Of a stretch of DNA of 19,943 bases, positions 1 to 8,800 are shown one piece after another (the stretch's first letter is position 1; each line of letters starts with the position of its first letter). The position numbers and the translations under genes are program-made. This stretch comes from CAYHEQ01 sp964355795 (GTDB taxonomy: Bacteria > Patescibacteriota > JACPGU01): positions 1 to 19,943 of the forward strand of contig CAYHEQ010000012.1 in the NCBI GenBank assembly GCA_964355795.1, written 5' to 3'. The notes under the pieces were generated by a model. That model did no database searches, was not told where the DNA came from, and saw nothing but the letters and a program-made list of their open reading frames with translations.

Positions 1-2
1 GC

Positions 3-98
3 AAGAGAATGCCAATCAAAAATTCGCCGACAAATATCGTAGGTGCTTTAGAGGAAACAATGAATAAAGAAAGTATTATTGTCTTGCGAAAAAACTAG
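3..98 (+). CDS. 3' end of an unidentified gene, possibly the DNA methyltransferase of the restriction system (partial)
   Basis: The plus-strand frame is open from the window edge to a TAG at 96-98 and ends in ...IIVLRKN. Only about 31 residues are visible, too few to recognise a family. What supports it is arrangement: its stop and the endonuclease stop on the other strand (95-97) share the palindrome CTAG, as expected for two tightly packed convergent genes. MvaI/BcnI-type endonucleases are normally paired with an N4-cytosine methyltransferase, so that is the natural guess for this gene, but it is inferred from context only. The other plus frames stop at 40-42 and 65-67. Confidence 0.4.
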   Translation, partial: KRMPIKNSPTNIVGALEETMNKESIIVLRKN

Positions 99-796
99 AG
101 CAACTTAACTTTACTTGAAAAACAGTTATAGAGTTTGTTTATTTTTACTCTAAAGCCAGTGCCGTGATTTCTTACGCCTCCATTTGGTCTGTAATACATA
201 CGAAAATCAACAACGATCTCATCTTTTTTGACCATTTTTTTGAATAACTCAAAATCAAAACCGCTTAACAAATATGCTTCGTTGAAATGAAAAAATTCTT
301 TCCCCCTAACTTCTTTTGTCTTTGCAAGAACGTATACAAGGGCAGGTAATTTATCACTAAATTTTTTCTCCACAGATTCTATATCCCAATAGATGTTTAG
401 CTTTTTATTTTTTCCTTGTACTCGAATCTTGTTTTTCACAATTGCGAGCCTTAGAGATTGATTGTTATATTTTTTGCATGACAAAGTAGAGTGAAGTTCT
501 TTTGATCTACTATTATCCCTTTTTGAATATCCAAAATTATCAAGTAACATCCTATCTCTATCTCCGCCCTTTGGAAGAGGTTCAAGAGTAAAAAGTGTCA
601 GCATTGATTTTGCATTTTTGCGATATGCTTTTAGCTCCGCAACTCCATTGATGTCGTGTAGAGGAATATTATTTTCCTTGATATTCAGTAAATCCTCAAG
701 GGTTTTCCCAATTCCAGTGTCCCCAACGCGATGAGCTTTAACAAAGCCCAGTTTCTTAATGCGTACCAATTCTTTTTTAAGTTTAGGTAAGTCCAT
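95..796 (-). CDS. MvaI/BcnI-family type II restriction endonuclease
   Basis: A 233-residue protein, close to the roughly 240-250 residues of MvaI and BcnI. The N-terminal stretch with HRVGDTGIGKTLEDLL (residues 22-37) is the family hallmark. It is followed by a PD-(D/E)XK-like site: D48, then E54 and K56 in GVAELKA. MvaI and BcnI cut CCWGG and CCSGG, act as monomers and are structurally related to MutH; the specificity of this member cannot be read from sequence. The gene lies 2 nt downstream of a small XRE regulator gene on the same strand, the usual order for a controller gene plus endonuclease. No clear Shine-Dalgarno precedes the ATG, so translation is probably coupled to the upstream gene. 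Base composition is visibly more AT-rich than the chromosomal genes to its right, consistent with horizontal acquisition. Confidence 0.85.
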   Translation of the reverse strand: MDLPKLKKELVRIKKLGFVKAHRVGDTGIGKTLEDLLNIKENNIPLHDINGVAELKAYRKNAKSMLTLFTLEPLPKGGDRDRMLLDNFGYSKRDNSRSKELHSTLSCKKYNNQSLRLAIVKNKIRVQGKNKKLNIYWDIESVEKKFSDKLPALVYVLAKTKEVRGKEFFHFNEAYLLSGFDFELFKKMVKKDEIVVDFRMYYRPNGGVRNHGTGFRVKINKLYNCFSSKVKLL

Positions 797-798
797 AT

Positions 799-1020
799 TT
801 ATTTTATGAAAAAGGAAATATCTTTTTTATAAATCACTGCAAATTTCTTTATTTCTGCAACATCGAGTCGTCTTTCACCAGACTCAATTTTTGAGATATA
901 AGACTGTGGCTTGCCGAGCTTATCAGCAACTTCTTGCTGGGCAAGCCCAGCCTCAATACGCCCCGTTTTCAAACGTTCTATGATCTCTTTGTAGTCCTTT
1001 GTATAGACAGACTTGTTCAT
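799..1020 (-). CDS. XRE-family helix-turn-helix regulator, probable restriction-modification controller (C) protein
   Basis: A 73-residue protein that is essentially one HTH_3/Cro-CI domain: LKTGRIEAGLAQQEVADKLG (residues 17-36) followed by the recognition-helix segment PQSYISKIESGERRLD. Size and position directly before a type II endonuclease match C proteins, which bind a paired operator to time endonuclease expression after methylation. No Shine-Dalgarno precedes the ATG, but a TATAAA lies 5 nt upstream (plus-strand 1026-1031), so the transcript may be leaderless, as is common for C genes. Two GATATATC palindromes upstream are candidate operators. It could instead be an ordinary XRE repressor of the island. 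Confidence 0.75.
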   Translation of the reverse strand: MNKSVYTKDYKEIIERLKTGRIEAGLAQQEVADKLGKPQSYISKIESGERRLDVAEIKKFAVIYKKDISFFIK

Positions 1021-1025
1021 TTGTA

Positions 1026-1078
1026 TTTATATGATATATCCTATTGCGGTATAATCCCAAAACAGGATATGATATATC
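1026..1078 (-). promoter_or_regulatory. Candidate operator/promoter region of the controller gene
   Basis: The 12-mer ATATGATATATC occurs at 1029-1040 and again at 1067-1078, each containing the 8-bp palindrome GATATATC, with centres 38 bp apart. On the minus strand TATAAA (1026-1031) sits where a -10 box would place the start of transcription at the controller ATG. On the plus strand a perfect TATAAT lies at 1050-1055 between the two palindromes. Paired palindromes around a promoter resemble C-protein operators, but binding is inferred. Confidence 0.45.
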
Positions 1079-1171
1079 TATGAACTTATTAGCCCGAATT
1101 TCGCCAAAAGAAAACAGTGGAGCAAGCGGAGGATTCCTCACCAAACCCCTCCTCCACGCGGGCGAGTCCGT

Positions 1172-1212
1172 CGCCCCGCCTCTCTTTCTCCCAAAAAAAT
1201 AATGGCGGGGCG
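1172..1212. repeat. GC-rich inverted repeat between the restriction island and tRNA-Lys
   Basis: CGCCCCGCC at 1172-1180 is matched by its exact reverse complement at 1204-1212, giving a 9-bp stem with a 23-nt loop. No T-tract follows on either side, so it is not a standard intrinsic terminator. The surrounding 1110-1240 region is much more GC-rich than the restriction genes, which suggests a composition boundary here. No convincing gene is seen between 1021 and 1260. Confidence 0.45.
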
Positions 1213-1260
1213 CATCAGGGTTCCCGCTCTAAAAAAGTTCGCGTGAAGTGTATAATTCAA

Positions 1261-1335
1261 TGCGCTCGCTGGGATTTGAACCCAGGACACCTTGCTTAAA
1301 AGGCAAGTGCTCTAACCGGGCTGAGCTACGAGCGC
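1261..1335 (-). tRNA. tRNA-Lys (anticodon TTT)
   Basis: Read on the minus strand this folds as a complete cloverleaf: acceptor GCGCTCG paired with CGAGCGC (7/7), D stem GCTC/GAGC, anticodon stem CTTGC/GCAAG with loop CTTTTAA (anticodon TTT), five-base variable region, and T stem CTGGG/CCCAG with loop TTCAAAT. The discriminator base is A. The 3' CCA is not encoded and must be added enzymatically. tRNA genes are common integration sites, and the restriction island lies on the 3' side of this one. Confidence 0.96.
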
Positions 1336-1353
1336 GTATTTAGATACTATGAA

Positions 1354-1382
1354 ATACTATCACAAAAAACTTCTTTTTTCAA
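1354..1382 (-). promoter_or_regulatory. Promoter of tRNA-Lys
   Basis: On the minus strand TTGAAA (1377-1382) is followed after exactly 17 bp by TAGTAT (1354-1359), preceded by TGA to give an extended -10. A second TAGTAT lies 10 bp closer to the tRNA (1344-1349). Confidence 0.55.
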
Positions 1383-1418
1383 GCTTAATTGGGGGCTATC
1401 ACCGAAAGTCGTTTATGA

Positions 1419-1424
1419 TATACT
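1419..1424 (+). promoter_or_regulatory. Extended -10 promoter for the beta-CASP gene
   Basis: TATACT preceded by TGA forms a good extended -10 element (TGNTATACT). No strong -35 is present 17 bp upstream (CTATCA). Initiation would fall near 1431, giving a leader of about 60 nt that contains the ATTYG repeat. Confidence 0.4.
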
Positions 1425-1445
1425 GATTTTTAGTTACTGAAATTT

Positions 1446-1481
1446 ATTCGCATTCAATTCGCCCCATTTGTATTTAATTCG
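1446..1481 (+). repeat. Short-unit array ATTYG with roughly 10-bp period
   Basis: ATTCG at 1446, ATTCG at 1457, ATTTG at 1466 and ATTCG at 1477 are spaced 11, 9 and 11 bp. The same pentamer, in opposing arms, builds the larger array at 15812-15888. It lies in the leader of the beta-CASP gene, ending 10 bp before its ATG. Confidence 0.5.
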
Positions 1482-1490
1482 CGTGTTCTT

Positions 1491-2846
1491 ATGAAAATAA
1501 CTTTCTTCGGAGCCACGGGACGGGTGACCGGCTCAAATTATTTAGTGGAAGCAGGGGGGAAGAAAATTCTCGTTGATTGCGGTATGTTTCAGGGCGACCT
1601 AGATGCCCAGAAGAAAAATTACGAACATTTTCCCTATGACGCCTCCACTATTGATGCTCTCATTGTCACTCACTCCCACATTGACCACATTGGCCGAGTG
1701 CCAAAATTAGTCAAAGAAGGTTTCATGGGCACTGTTTTTTCTACTCATCCCGCCAAAGATTTGGCGCGAATATTTCTGGAAGACGAGCTGAAGATTATGA
1801 CCAAGGGGATGGACGGCATGGAGATGCCACTACTTTGGGATCAAGACGATTTGGACAAAATATTGTCCCTGTGGAAAGGATACGATTATCACGAGATAAT
1901 CTCTTTTGGCGAAGTAACTATTGAATTCTTTGATGCTGGCCACATCTTGGGATCAGCCATTGTGAGAATTGTCGCTGATGGCAAGAAAATAGTTTTTTCC
2001 GGCGACCTCGGCAACCCACCCACACCTATCATCAATCGCACCGAATCGCCTCATCTAGCCGACTATATCGTCACCGAATCCACCTACGGCGATAGAATAC
2101 ACGAGAAAAGAGACGAGAGGAGATTGGCCTTGGAGCGCGCTATTGAAGATACCCACGCCAGACGCGGCGTCCTCTTGATCCCCGCTTTTGCTATGGAGAG
2201 AACGCAAGAATTGCTTTACGAAATCAATAAACTAGCCGAGCACGACCGTATCCCAGAAATAGCTTTTTATGTGGACAGCCCCTTGGCTATCAAGGCCACC
2301 GAGATTTATAGGCATTACGAAGAATATTTCAATCCCGAGACCAAAGACATCATCGCCACGGGTCATGACATCTTCAATTTCCCCAAACTGAAATTTACGA
2401 TGACCGGAGAAGAATCAAAAAAGATTCTGAATGTCCCTCCGCCCAAAGCTATCATGGCCGGTTCCGGTATGTCCACCGGCGGGAGAATCCTCTTTCATGA
2501 GAGGAATTACTTGGCCGATCCCAATACTATTATGCTCTTCGTTGGCTACCAAGTCCGTGGCACACTAGGAAGAAAAATAAAAGACGGCGAAAAAAGGCTC
2601 TACATTATGGGCGAAGAAGTCACGGTCAATGCCGAGATTAGGGCGATAGAGGGGTATAGCGCCCACGCTGACCAAACACAAATCATGGATTGGATAGACA
2701 GCATGTCCGATACTCATCACCGGCCACAAAAAGTTTTCATCACCCACGGCGAGCCGATAGCTTCGCAAACCTTGGCGCAGAAAATTAATGAAACATTCAA
2801 ATTGGAAACGACTATTCCCAAGGAGGGCGATAGCTTTGAATTATAA
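1491..2846 (+). CDS. Beta-CASP metallo-beta-lactamase ribonuclease (CPSF73/Ysh1-like)
   Basis: A 451-residue zinc-dependent nuclease of the RNA-specificity (beta-CASP) branch of metallo-beta-lactamases. Motif 2 is H61-S-H63-I-D65-H66; motif 3 is the His near residue 151 (DAGHILGS); motif 4 is the Asp near 171 (SGDLG). The beta-CASP insert follows, with TESTYGDR, AFAMERTQELLYEI and IMAGSGMSTGGR. The C-terminal EGYSAHADQ and FITHGE motifs supply the last ligands and mark the KefA/RMMBL-type end. Bacterial relatives process or degrade RNA in the cytoplasm. No signal peptide is present. The 3' end contains a strong AAGGAGG (2820-2826) serving the downstream protease gene, so the two are probably translated from one message. 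It is not RNase J, which is longer and has a distinct C-terminal domain. Confidence 0.92.
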   Translation: MKITFFGATGRVTGSNYLVEAGGKKILVDCGMFQGDLDAQKKNYEHFPYDASTIDALIVTHSHIDHIGRVPKLVKEGFMGTVFSTHPAKDLARIFLEDELKIMTKGMDGMEMPLLWDQDDLDKILSLWKGYDYHEIISFGEVTIEFFDAGHILGSAIVRIVADGKKIVFSGDLGNPPTPIINRTESPHLADYIVTESTYGDRIHEKRDERRLALERAIEDTHARRGVLLIPAFAMERTQELLYEINKLAEHDRIPEIAFYVDSPLAIKATEIYRHYEEYFNPETKDIIATGHDIFNFPKLKFTMTGEESKKILNVPPPKAIMAGSGMSTGGRILFHERNYLADPNTIMLFVGYQVRGTLGRKIKDGEKRLYIMGEEVTVNAEIRAIEGYSAHADQTQIMDWIDSMSDTHHRPQKVFITHGEPIASQTLAQKINETFKLETTIPKEGDSFEL

Positions 2847-5103
2847 AAAATCTTGGCAAAAAATTTTTTGTTTTTTTCTGACTCTTTTTTTAATCATCGG
2901 TATTTTCGTGCCAGAAAAAATACTAGCGGCCGAGCCTAATTCCGCTGTTTTTTTAGTGGGCATGAAGGATCCCGACACCGCCGAAAATATTCTGAAAAAT
3001 CTCGGTATCACTATCGTAGAAAAGGCCCCAGCTATTGGCGCCTACAAAATAAAAACCAACCAAGATCGCCTGACCGCGTTGAGTAATAATTCGGCGCTGA
3101 ACTTCATTGAAGAGGACCGCCTAGCGAAACTTTCTTACCTTCCCAACGACCCACTTTTTCCCAAACAAGATTATCTCAATACCATCAAGGCCTCCTCGGC
3201 CTGGGACAAAACTAGGGGGGACGGATCCATCATTGTGGCCGTCATTGATACGGGAGTGGACTACCTCCACGAAGATTTGAAAAATATCTTTTGGCGCGAT
3301 ACCTCTGGCTACATTGGTTATGACTTCGTCAACGAAGACTACGATCCGATGGATGATCACTCGCATGGCACAGCGGTTGCTGGCATTATTGGCGCGACCG
3401 CTGACAACAGTCTCGGCATGGCCGGTGTTGCTAAAGTAAAAATAATGGCCTTGAAAGCGATGATGTCCACTGGCGAAGGCTACATCTCCGATATTTCTCA
3501 AGCGATCGTTTACGCCGCCGATCGAGGCGCCAAAATTATCAATTTGAGCCTCGGCCTGCCAGAAGGAAGCCAGGCCCTGGACGACGCTGTGGCCTACGCC
3601 TACAAAAAAGGCGCGCTAATTATCGCCGCTACCGGCAATAAAGGCGTGGCTGTTGTGGATAGCCCCGCCAGAAACCCTCTAGCCGTTGGGGTCGGCGCCT
3701 TGACAACAGAAGGCGCTCACGCCAGCTTTTCTAATTCTGGGAACGGCATTACTCTCTCCGCGCCGGGAACTTCTATTCTATCCGCCTATTGGTCGGAAGT
3801 CTCTGCGCATACCGACTACGGCTTCAACCGAGGCACTTCTTTTGCCACTCCGCAAGTAGCGGGAGCTGTCGCCTTACTTTTGTCTAATGACCCGACTCTC
3901 ACCCCCGCGCAATTAAAAAAAAGACTGGCTCTTTCTGCCAAGAGATCGCTTAATATGACCGAGACGTGGGACGCAGATTATGGCTATGGTCAGTTGGATA
4001 TCTTGTCAGCCATAGACTATGACAAAGTCTCACCGCTCTTGAGTCTCTCTTCTTATCGGGGCACCGATGGCCTATTTTATCTCAAAGGAACTGTCGCTGA
4101 TGACAAGGTAAACTCTACTTCTCTCCCTGATGTGACCACCAGCAATGTGCGGTCCGTCCGTTACGCCTTGAGCGCCTCTGGCCCTTGGCAAACTATGCAA
4201 AACACTCCGACCGCTTCTGCCAATATCAATCTTTCTTTGCCTCTTTTTTCTATCCCCGATGATCAAGTAATAATAGAAGCCTACGACACTTCTGGCAACA
4301 AAACTCTCGCTACCTTCACGCCCTCAAGCAGTCCCCTCGCTCCGCCTAATCTATCTTTCGGTTCAGCAGACTACTCCGCCTCGTTCGTGGAACAAAGTCC
4401 CTATCCGACCATTGCCTCCAGCCAAAAAGCTACTCTCGTTCTTGCCATGAGGAATACCGGTCGCGCCATTTGGACTAAAGAAACTGTCCGCCTGGGCACA
4501 GCGAGAGTTCTGGACAGAAATAGTCTTTTTGCCGATAATTCTTGGCTAACTGGCAACCGCATCGCGCTAAAGGAAGCCACCATCGCCCCGGGAGATATTG
4601 GACACTTTGAATTCACCGTCACCGCCCCCAATATCCCAAAGGTCTACAAAGAATATTTTGCTTTGGTGGCCGAAAATATCACTTGGTTTGCCAATATCGG
4701 CATTTACTGGACCATCAATGTTCCCGCGCCGTCCTACCACGCTGGCTATGTTTCACAAAGTCCTTACGTTATCATGTCGCGGGGCGATACCAAAAATATG
4801 TGGGTACAATACAAAAACACCGGTTCGCAAACATGGGATAATAATACGGTGAAGCTAGGCACTTCGGCCCCCTTGGACAGAAACAGCCCTTTCTATTACG
4901 GGATAGCCAATTCCGGCTGGCTCTCGGGAAATCGCGTGAAAATGAGCGACAAAACAGTCGTTAGTGGCAATACCGCTACTTTTTCTTTTGTTATCAGAGC
5001 CCCCAATACCGTCGGTGTCTATTATGAATACTTCCGTCCCGTCGCCGAATATGTGACATGGATGGAGAACTATGGGATGTATTGGAAAATAATAGTGATG
5101 TAA
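2836..5103 (+). CDS. Secreted subtilisin-like (S8) serine protease with two C-terminal Ig-like modules
   Basis: The preferred start is TTG 2836, 9 nt after AAGGAGG; an in-frame ATG at 2788 would add 16 residues but lacks a ribosome site and overlaps the previous gene by 59 bp. From the TTG the protein is 755 residues: signal peptide to about residue 32 (KKSWQK, hydrophobic core, ILA-A), an I9-like propeptide (about 35-110), then the S8 domain with Asp138 in VIDTGVD, His177 in DHSHGTAVAG, oxyanion Asn268 in ATGN and Ser335 in GTSFATPQVAG. All catalytic residues are intact. A further beta-rich domain (about 400-500) precedes two related modules of about 115 residues (516-630 and 635-755), each with QSPY near its start, NTG..W, LGT...DR and a terminal YW.I. 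These modules also occur in the large amidase/SpoIID protein. The protein ends with the last module, with no anchor or sorting signal. Confidence 0.9.
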   Translation: MNYKKSWQKIFCFFLTLFLIIGIFVPEKILAAEPNSAVFLVGMKDPDTAENILKNLGITIVEKAPAIGAYKIKTNQDRLTALSNNSALNFIEEDRLAKLSYLPNDPLFPKQDYLNTIKASSAWDKTRGDGSIIVAVIDTGVDYLHEDLKNIFWRDTSGYIGYDFVNEDYDPMDDHSHGTAVAGIIGATADNSLGMAGVAKVKIMALKAMMSTGEGYISDISQAIVYAADRGAKIINLSLGLPEGSQALDDAVAYAYKKGALIIAATGNKGVAVVDSPARNPLAVGVGALTTEGAHASFSNSGNGITLSAPGTSILSAYWSEVSAHTDYGFNRGTSFATPQVAGAVALLLSNDPTLTPAQLKKRLALSAKRSLNMTETWDADYGYGQLDILSAIDYDKVSPLLSLSSYRGTDGLFYLKGTVADDKVNSTSLPDVTTSNVRSVRYALSASGPWQTMQNTPTASANINLSLPLFSIPDDQVIIEAYDTSGNKTLATFTPSSSPLAPPNLSFGSADYSASFVEQSPYPTIASSQKATLVLAMRNTGRAIWTKETVRLGTARVLDRNSLFADNSWLTGNRIALKEATIAPGDIGHFEFTVTAPNIPKVYKEYFALVAENITWFANIGIYWTINVPAPSYHAGYVSQSPYVIMSRGDTKNMWVQYKNTGSQTWDNNTVKLGTSAPLDRNSPFYYGIANSGWLSGNRVKMSDKTVVSGNTATFSFVIRAPNTVGVYYEYFRPVAEYVTWMENYGMYWKIIVM

Positions 5104-5159
5104 AAATAGGACTACCAGCAATAAATTTTTACTTTTTTATTTTCTTAATTTTTTAGCCC

Positions 5160-5834
5160 TCATCCATGCGCCAAGACCAGCCCCCACACCTCTCCTGCGC
5201 CATTATTTTTCAAAACTTTGGCGCATTCGTTTATGGTGGCGCCGGTGGTGGCCACATCGTCAATTAAGAGAATCTTGGCGCCACTTAAATCTCCCCCAGA
5301 CCAGCGAAAGCAACCTTCCAGATTTTTTATTCGTTTTTCACGGGACAGCTCCGCTTGGGGCTTTTTGTTTTTTGTTCGATCCAAAGTATTGCTGATTAAG
5401 GGCAACCCCACTTGTTCAGAAACAACTTTGGCCAAAATTTCTGCCTGATTAAAACCTCGGCTGGCTAAGCGATTTTTTGAGAGAGGAATTGGAATAATCA
5501 AACAGCCTCCGACATATTCTAGCTTCAATTTCTCCACTAGAAGCAAGCCCAAAATCTTCCCGATATCAAAAACTCTGTCATATTTGAATTCGTGAATCGC
5601 CTCTTTCAACACCCCGTCCTCATATTTGGCGCAAACAATCAGCCCGTCTAATTCGAAATCTTTCGCGCAGACAAAACAAAATTCACCCCGATGGGTGAGC
5701 GCTTTACAATTAGGACAAAAAGAAAACGGCACCAAATTTATCTTCCGCAAACACTCCCCGCAAATATATGTCCCCTCGCTACCACAACCGAAACAGATAC
5801 GAGGGAAAAGAACATTTAAAATAGCGCTTATCAT
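5160..5834 (-). CDS. comF: ComF-family phosphoribosyltransferase-like protein
   Basis: A 224-residue protein with two N-terminal CXXC pairs forming a zinc-ribbon-like segment (CFGC, CGEC, CPNC, CFVC in the first 60 residues), then a type I phosphoribosyltransferase fold ending in the PRPP loop ILLIDDVATTGAT (about 188-200). Family members include ComFC/GntX; ComF is needed for uptake of transforming DNA in several bacteria, probably with the helicase ComFA and PriA on the cytoplasmic side, but its chemistry is not settled. The start codon overlaps the stop of the upstream amidase/SpoIID gene as ATGA (5831-5834), so the two are translationally coupled. Whether it serves competence here or another role cannot be told from this window. 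Confidence 0.9.
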   Translation of the reverse strand: MISAILNVLFPRICFGCGSEGTYICGECLRKINLVPFSFCPNCKALTHRGEFCFVCAKDFELDGLIVCAKYEDGVLKEAIHEFKYDRVFDIGKILGLLLVEKLKLEYVGGCLIIPIPLSKNRLASRGFNQAEILAKVVSEQVGLPLISNTLDRTKNKKPQAELSREKRIKNLEGCFRWSGGDLSGAKILLIDDVATTGATINECAKVLKNNGAGEVWGLVLAHG

Positions 5835-8800
5835 AGAGAAATATAGTAAATTCCAATCCTCACATTCATCTTGCTCGTGTCCAGTATTTTCGTTGTCGTG
5901 TCGGTGTAAAAATAATTCAAAACTTCTTTATAGTTTTTGCCAGCAGAAACCATGCCACGGGCACCACGGGCAGAGAGACCCACTCCATGACCAAGCAAGG
6001 GCAAACCGCTAGAATACGGGTCGTCACGGCCGACCAACCAAGGGAAATTGGCCTGCGTCCAGCCCCAAACTTCCGAAGCCGAACGAGTCCGCCCATCGCT
6101 TTGAGAGAAATATGGCGTTACCACTGAATTGCCGTTGTAGGCCACGATCTCGCCCTTAGTCGCGTCCACCGCCAGAGATGTGTTGGGCGCTCTTTTGGTA
6201 AAACCGTAGCCCGCGTAAATCTGATCATCGCCATTGCCTAGACGACTGTTTTTCAAAGTCAAAAAGTCGGCCGGGTGTCGCCCCCCGCGAGAGAGATGAT
6301 AATAAACATAGCTCCGCTCAATGGTGGTGGCCACCTTCAGATATTCAGGCGCGAAAGTATCCAAAGGTTCAGAAACGCCCTTCAGGTATTCTTCTATCGG
6401 CAATTCGTTGATCGCCCAAAGTTTTTTATTCGCCGTAGAATAACGAATTTCAATAGTGCCTTGGTAAGTATTGTCATTGAGGCTCGTATTCCAGGCCGGC
6501 CGATCATTGTATGATTTAATTTCCATTATCGTGGCTTCTGTCGTCGGCACAAATTTGTAGAAAGTGGTAGTGGTAAAATTTTGGCCGTTGATATTCAAAT
6601 AATAAGCGCCGTTTTGCCAATAAGTCTCGCCTACCGCGCCGGAGAGAGCGTCGGCGACTTTTTTATTATTACCATCTGTTACATAAAAATCGCCATTAGC
6701 CGAAACTTTTATTTTTTTCGCGTCATCACTGCTCGGAGGAACGATGCTGTTGTTCGCGTTAACTGTAATCTGCCAATAAATGCCTATATCGCGAAGCCAA
6801 CCAACACCATCATGGACTGGCGCAAAATATTCTTTGTAGACTCCCGCTTTTGCCGGCGCGGTAATTTCAAAAGTAAATCGCGCCGTAGCTTGTGGCGCCA
6901 CTTCGTTTTGGTCCATAGGGACCCTGTTAGCGCCAGTGAAACTACTGATTCTATCTTGCGGATTTTTTGTCCCCAACCTCATTGGATCAGAGGACGATTT
7001 TTTCCAAGTAGAAGTTCCCGTATTTTTCAAGTCAATCCATAGTGTTGCTTTGTCTCCAGATTGCAAAATAACTGCTGGACTTTGTCCGATATACTGAAAA
7101 TCATCAAAGGGTTTGGCAATATTAATATTCCAATAAATACCCTTCCTCGGAAACCAGGCAATCCCATCAGCCACTAGCTCAAAATATTCTTTGTAAATGG
7201 CTTCGGAAACATTGGTATTCAGCGGCAAATTAAAAGTCGCCACACTACCAGGAGCCACCGGGCTTTCGGCAAATTCTACCCGATTAGGAGCCAGCCACGA
7301 AGAAGCCAAAACACTCTTTCTGTCGTCTGGAATAGTGGCGCCTAGATGAACAATTTTTTTGTCCCAAGTGATATTGCCAGTGTTTTTGAATTTGATGGAG
7401 AGCGAAGCTGCGCCACCACGAAGAGTTGTCACATAAGGACTTTGCTCTACAATATCGGCCGTATAGGTCGGTGGCGCCACCGTTATTTCCCAAAAAATAA
7501 TTGGGGTAGCTATCCACGCCACTCCTTCAACAACCAAGGCAAATTGTTCTTTGTAATTACCGGTTTTGGCTGGAGCCGTAACGGAAAAGCCGTAACGAGC
7601 AATCCCTCCTGGCGCTATCTTGTATTGGCCGGTTTCTATTCTGTTTTGGCCGACCCAAGCGCTATTGGCAAAACTGCTCGCCCGATCCTGCGCTCCCATC
7701 GTACCCAGCTTGACCGTGTCGCCATACCAAGTGGCTTGTCCCGTATTTTTCAGCTCCACGAAAAGCTGGCGCGTTTCGTTCGGTAGCATCGTTATTTTCT
7801 GATCGCTTTGCGAAGAAATAGTAAAGGAATAGTCGCTCGGTTTTTTGCTCACTACCTTCGGCTCGGGCGCCGTTCCGTTTTCTCCGGAAGTTAAGACGAA
7901 GTTTGCCTCCAGATCCGCGCCACCAACCAATCCTTCCTTGGTCGAAGAAATCAAGAAGCTTTCTCGATATTGCCCTGCAATGGCCGGCGAAGTCGCCACG
8001 AAAGAAACTCTGGTCGTCCCACCTGAAGCAATACCGGCAGTACTAATTTTTTTCACCACACTTTTAGTTTCCCAATCGCCGGCCGTGTACCAATCGCTCT
8101 CTTTGCCACCGCGAACCGTCAGGCTCATCCCTTCGCCCCCGTCCCAAGTATCGGCGCCCATATTTTTTACCTCCACCCAAAATGTTCCTTGCGCGCTCGG
8201 TCGGATAGTTTGATCAGGGCTTTTGGCGGAGATTTTGGCTTTGTACCGTGGGGTAGCAATAGTGGCGGTTACAGAAAAATTCGTTCCGGGAAGGTCAATC
8301 CCGCCCGCTGTGAGAGAAAAGTTGGTGGTGACGACTTCGTTGGTAAAAGGCGCGGTCAATTCCACCTCCACATTTTTTGTCTCGCCCGCTTCAATACTTC
8401 GGCCGAAATTAACTAATTTTGATGAGAGTTTGGCTGTGTCGGATTTTAAGGCCAACGTTTGGCTACCAGCAGAAAGCAGAGCGGTATTGCTATTGTTTTT
8501 TACGCTAACAGATACTTTTCTCGTCTCTCCGCCAGAGAGGCTTATCGCTTGCGAAACAGAGGAGACTTGCGCACTATAATTTTTGGCCGGATAGTTTTTT
8601 AATTTCTCCGCCACCCCCATCCTGATCTCATCCATCCGAATATAGATATTTTCTCCGGGACAAGCGGTGGGGTTCAGATCCCTATGCCCCGAGACAACAT
8701 TGATAGTTTTGTCTTTCAAAAAAACTTTATTGCCGATATCAAGATTGTTCTTGTAGGCCAGATAGGCAACCAAATCTTCTATGGCCTTGGTCTGATCGGC

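Noticed and set aside
1080..1202. A 40-codon plus-strand frame (begins MNLLARISPKENSG) after the TATAAT at 1050-1055
   Set aside because: No ribosome site, low-complexity Pro/Leu-rich second half over the GC-rich hairpin, and no family recognised. The TATAAT may be real but the frame is not convincing.
6581..7042. Several 120-153-codon plus-strand frames antisense to the amidase/SpoIID gene (also at 7346-7786 and 8684-9145)
   Set aside because: They are antisense shadows of a 1260-residue gene whose domains are clearly recognised.
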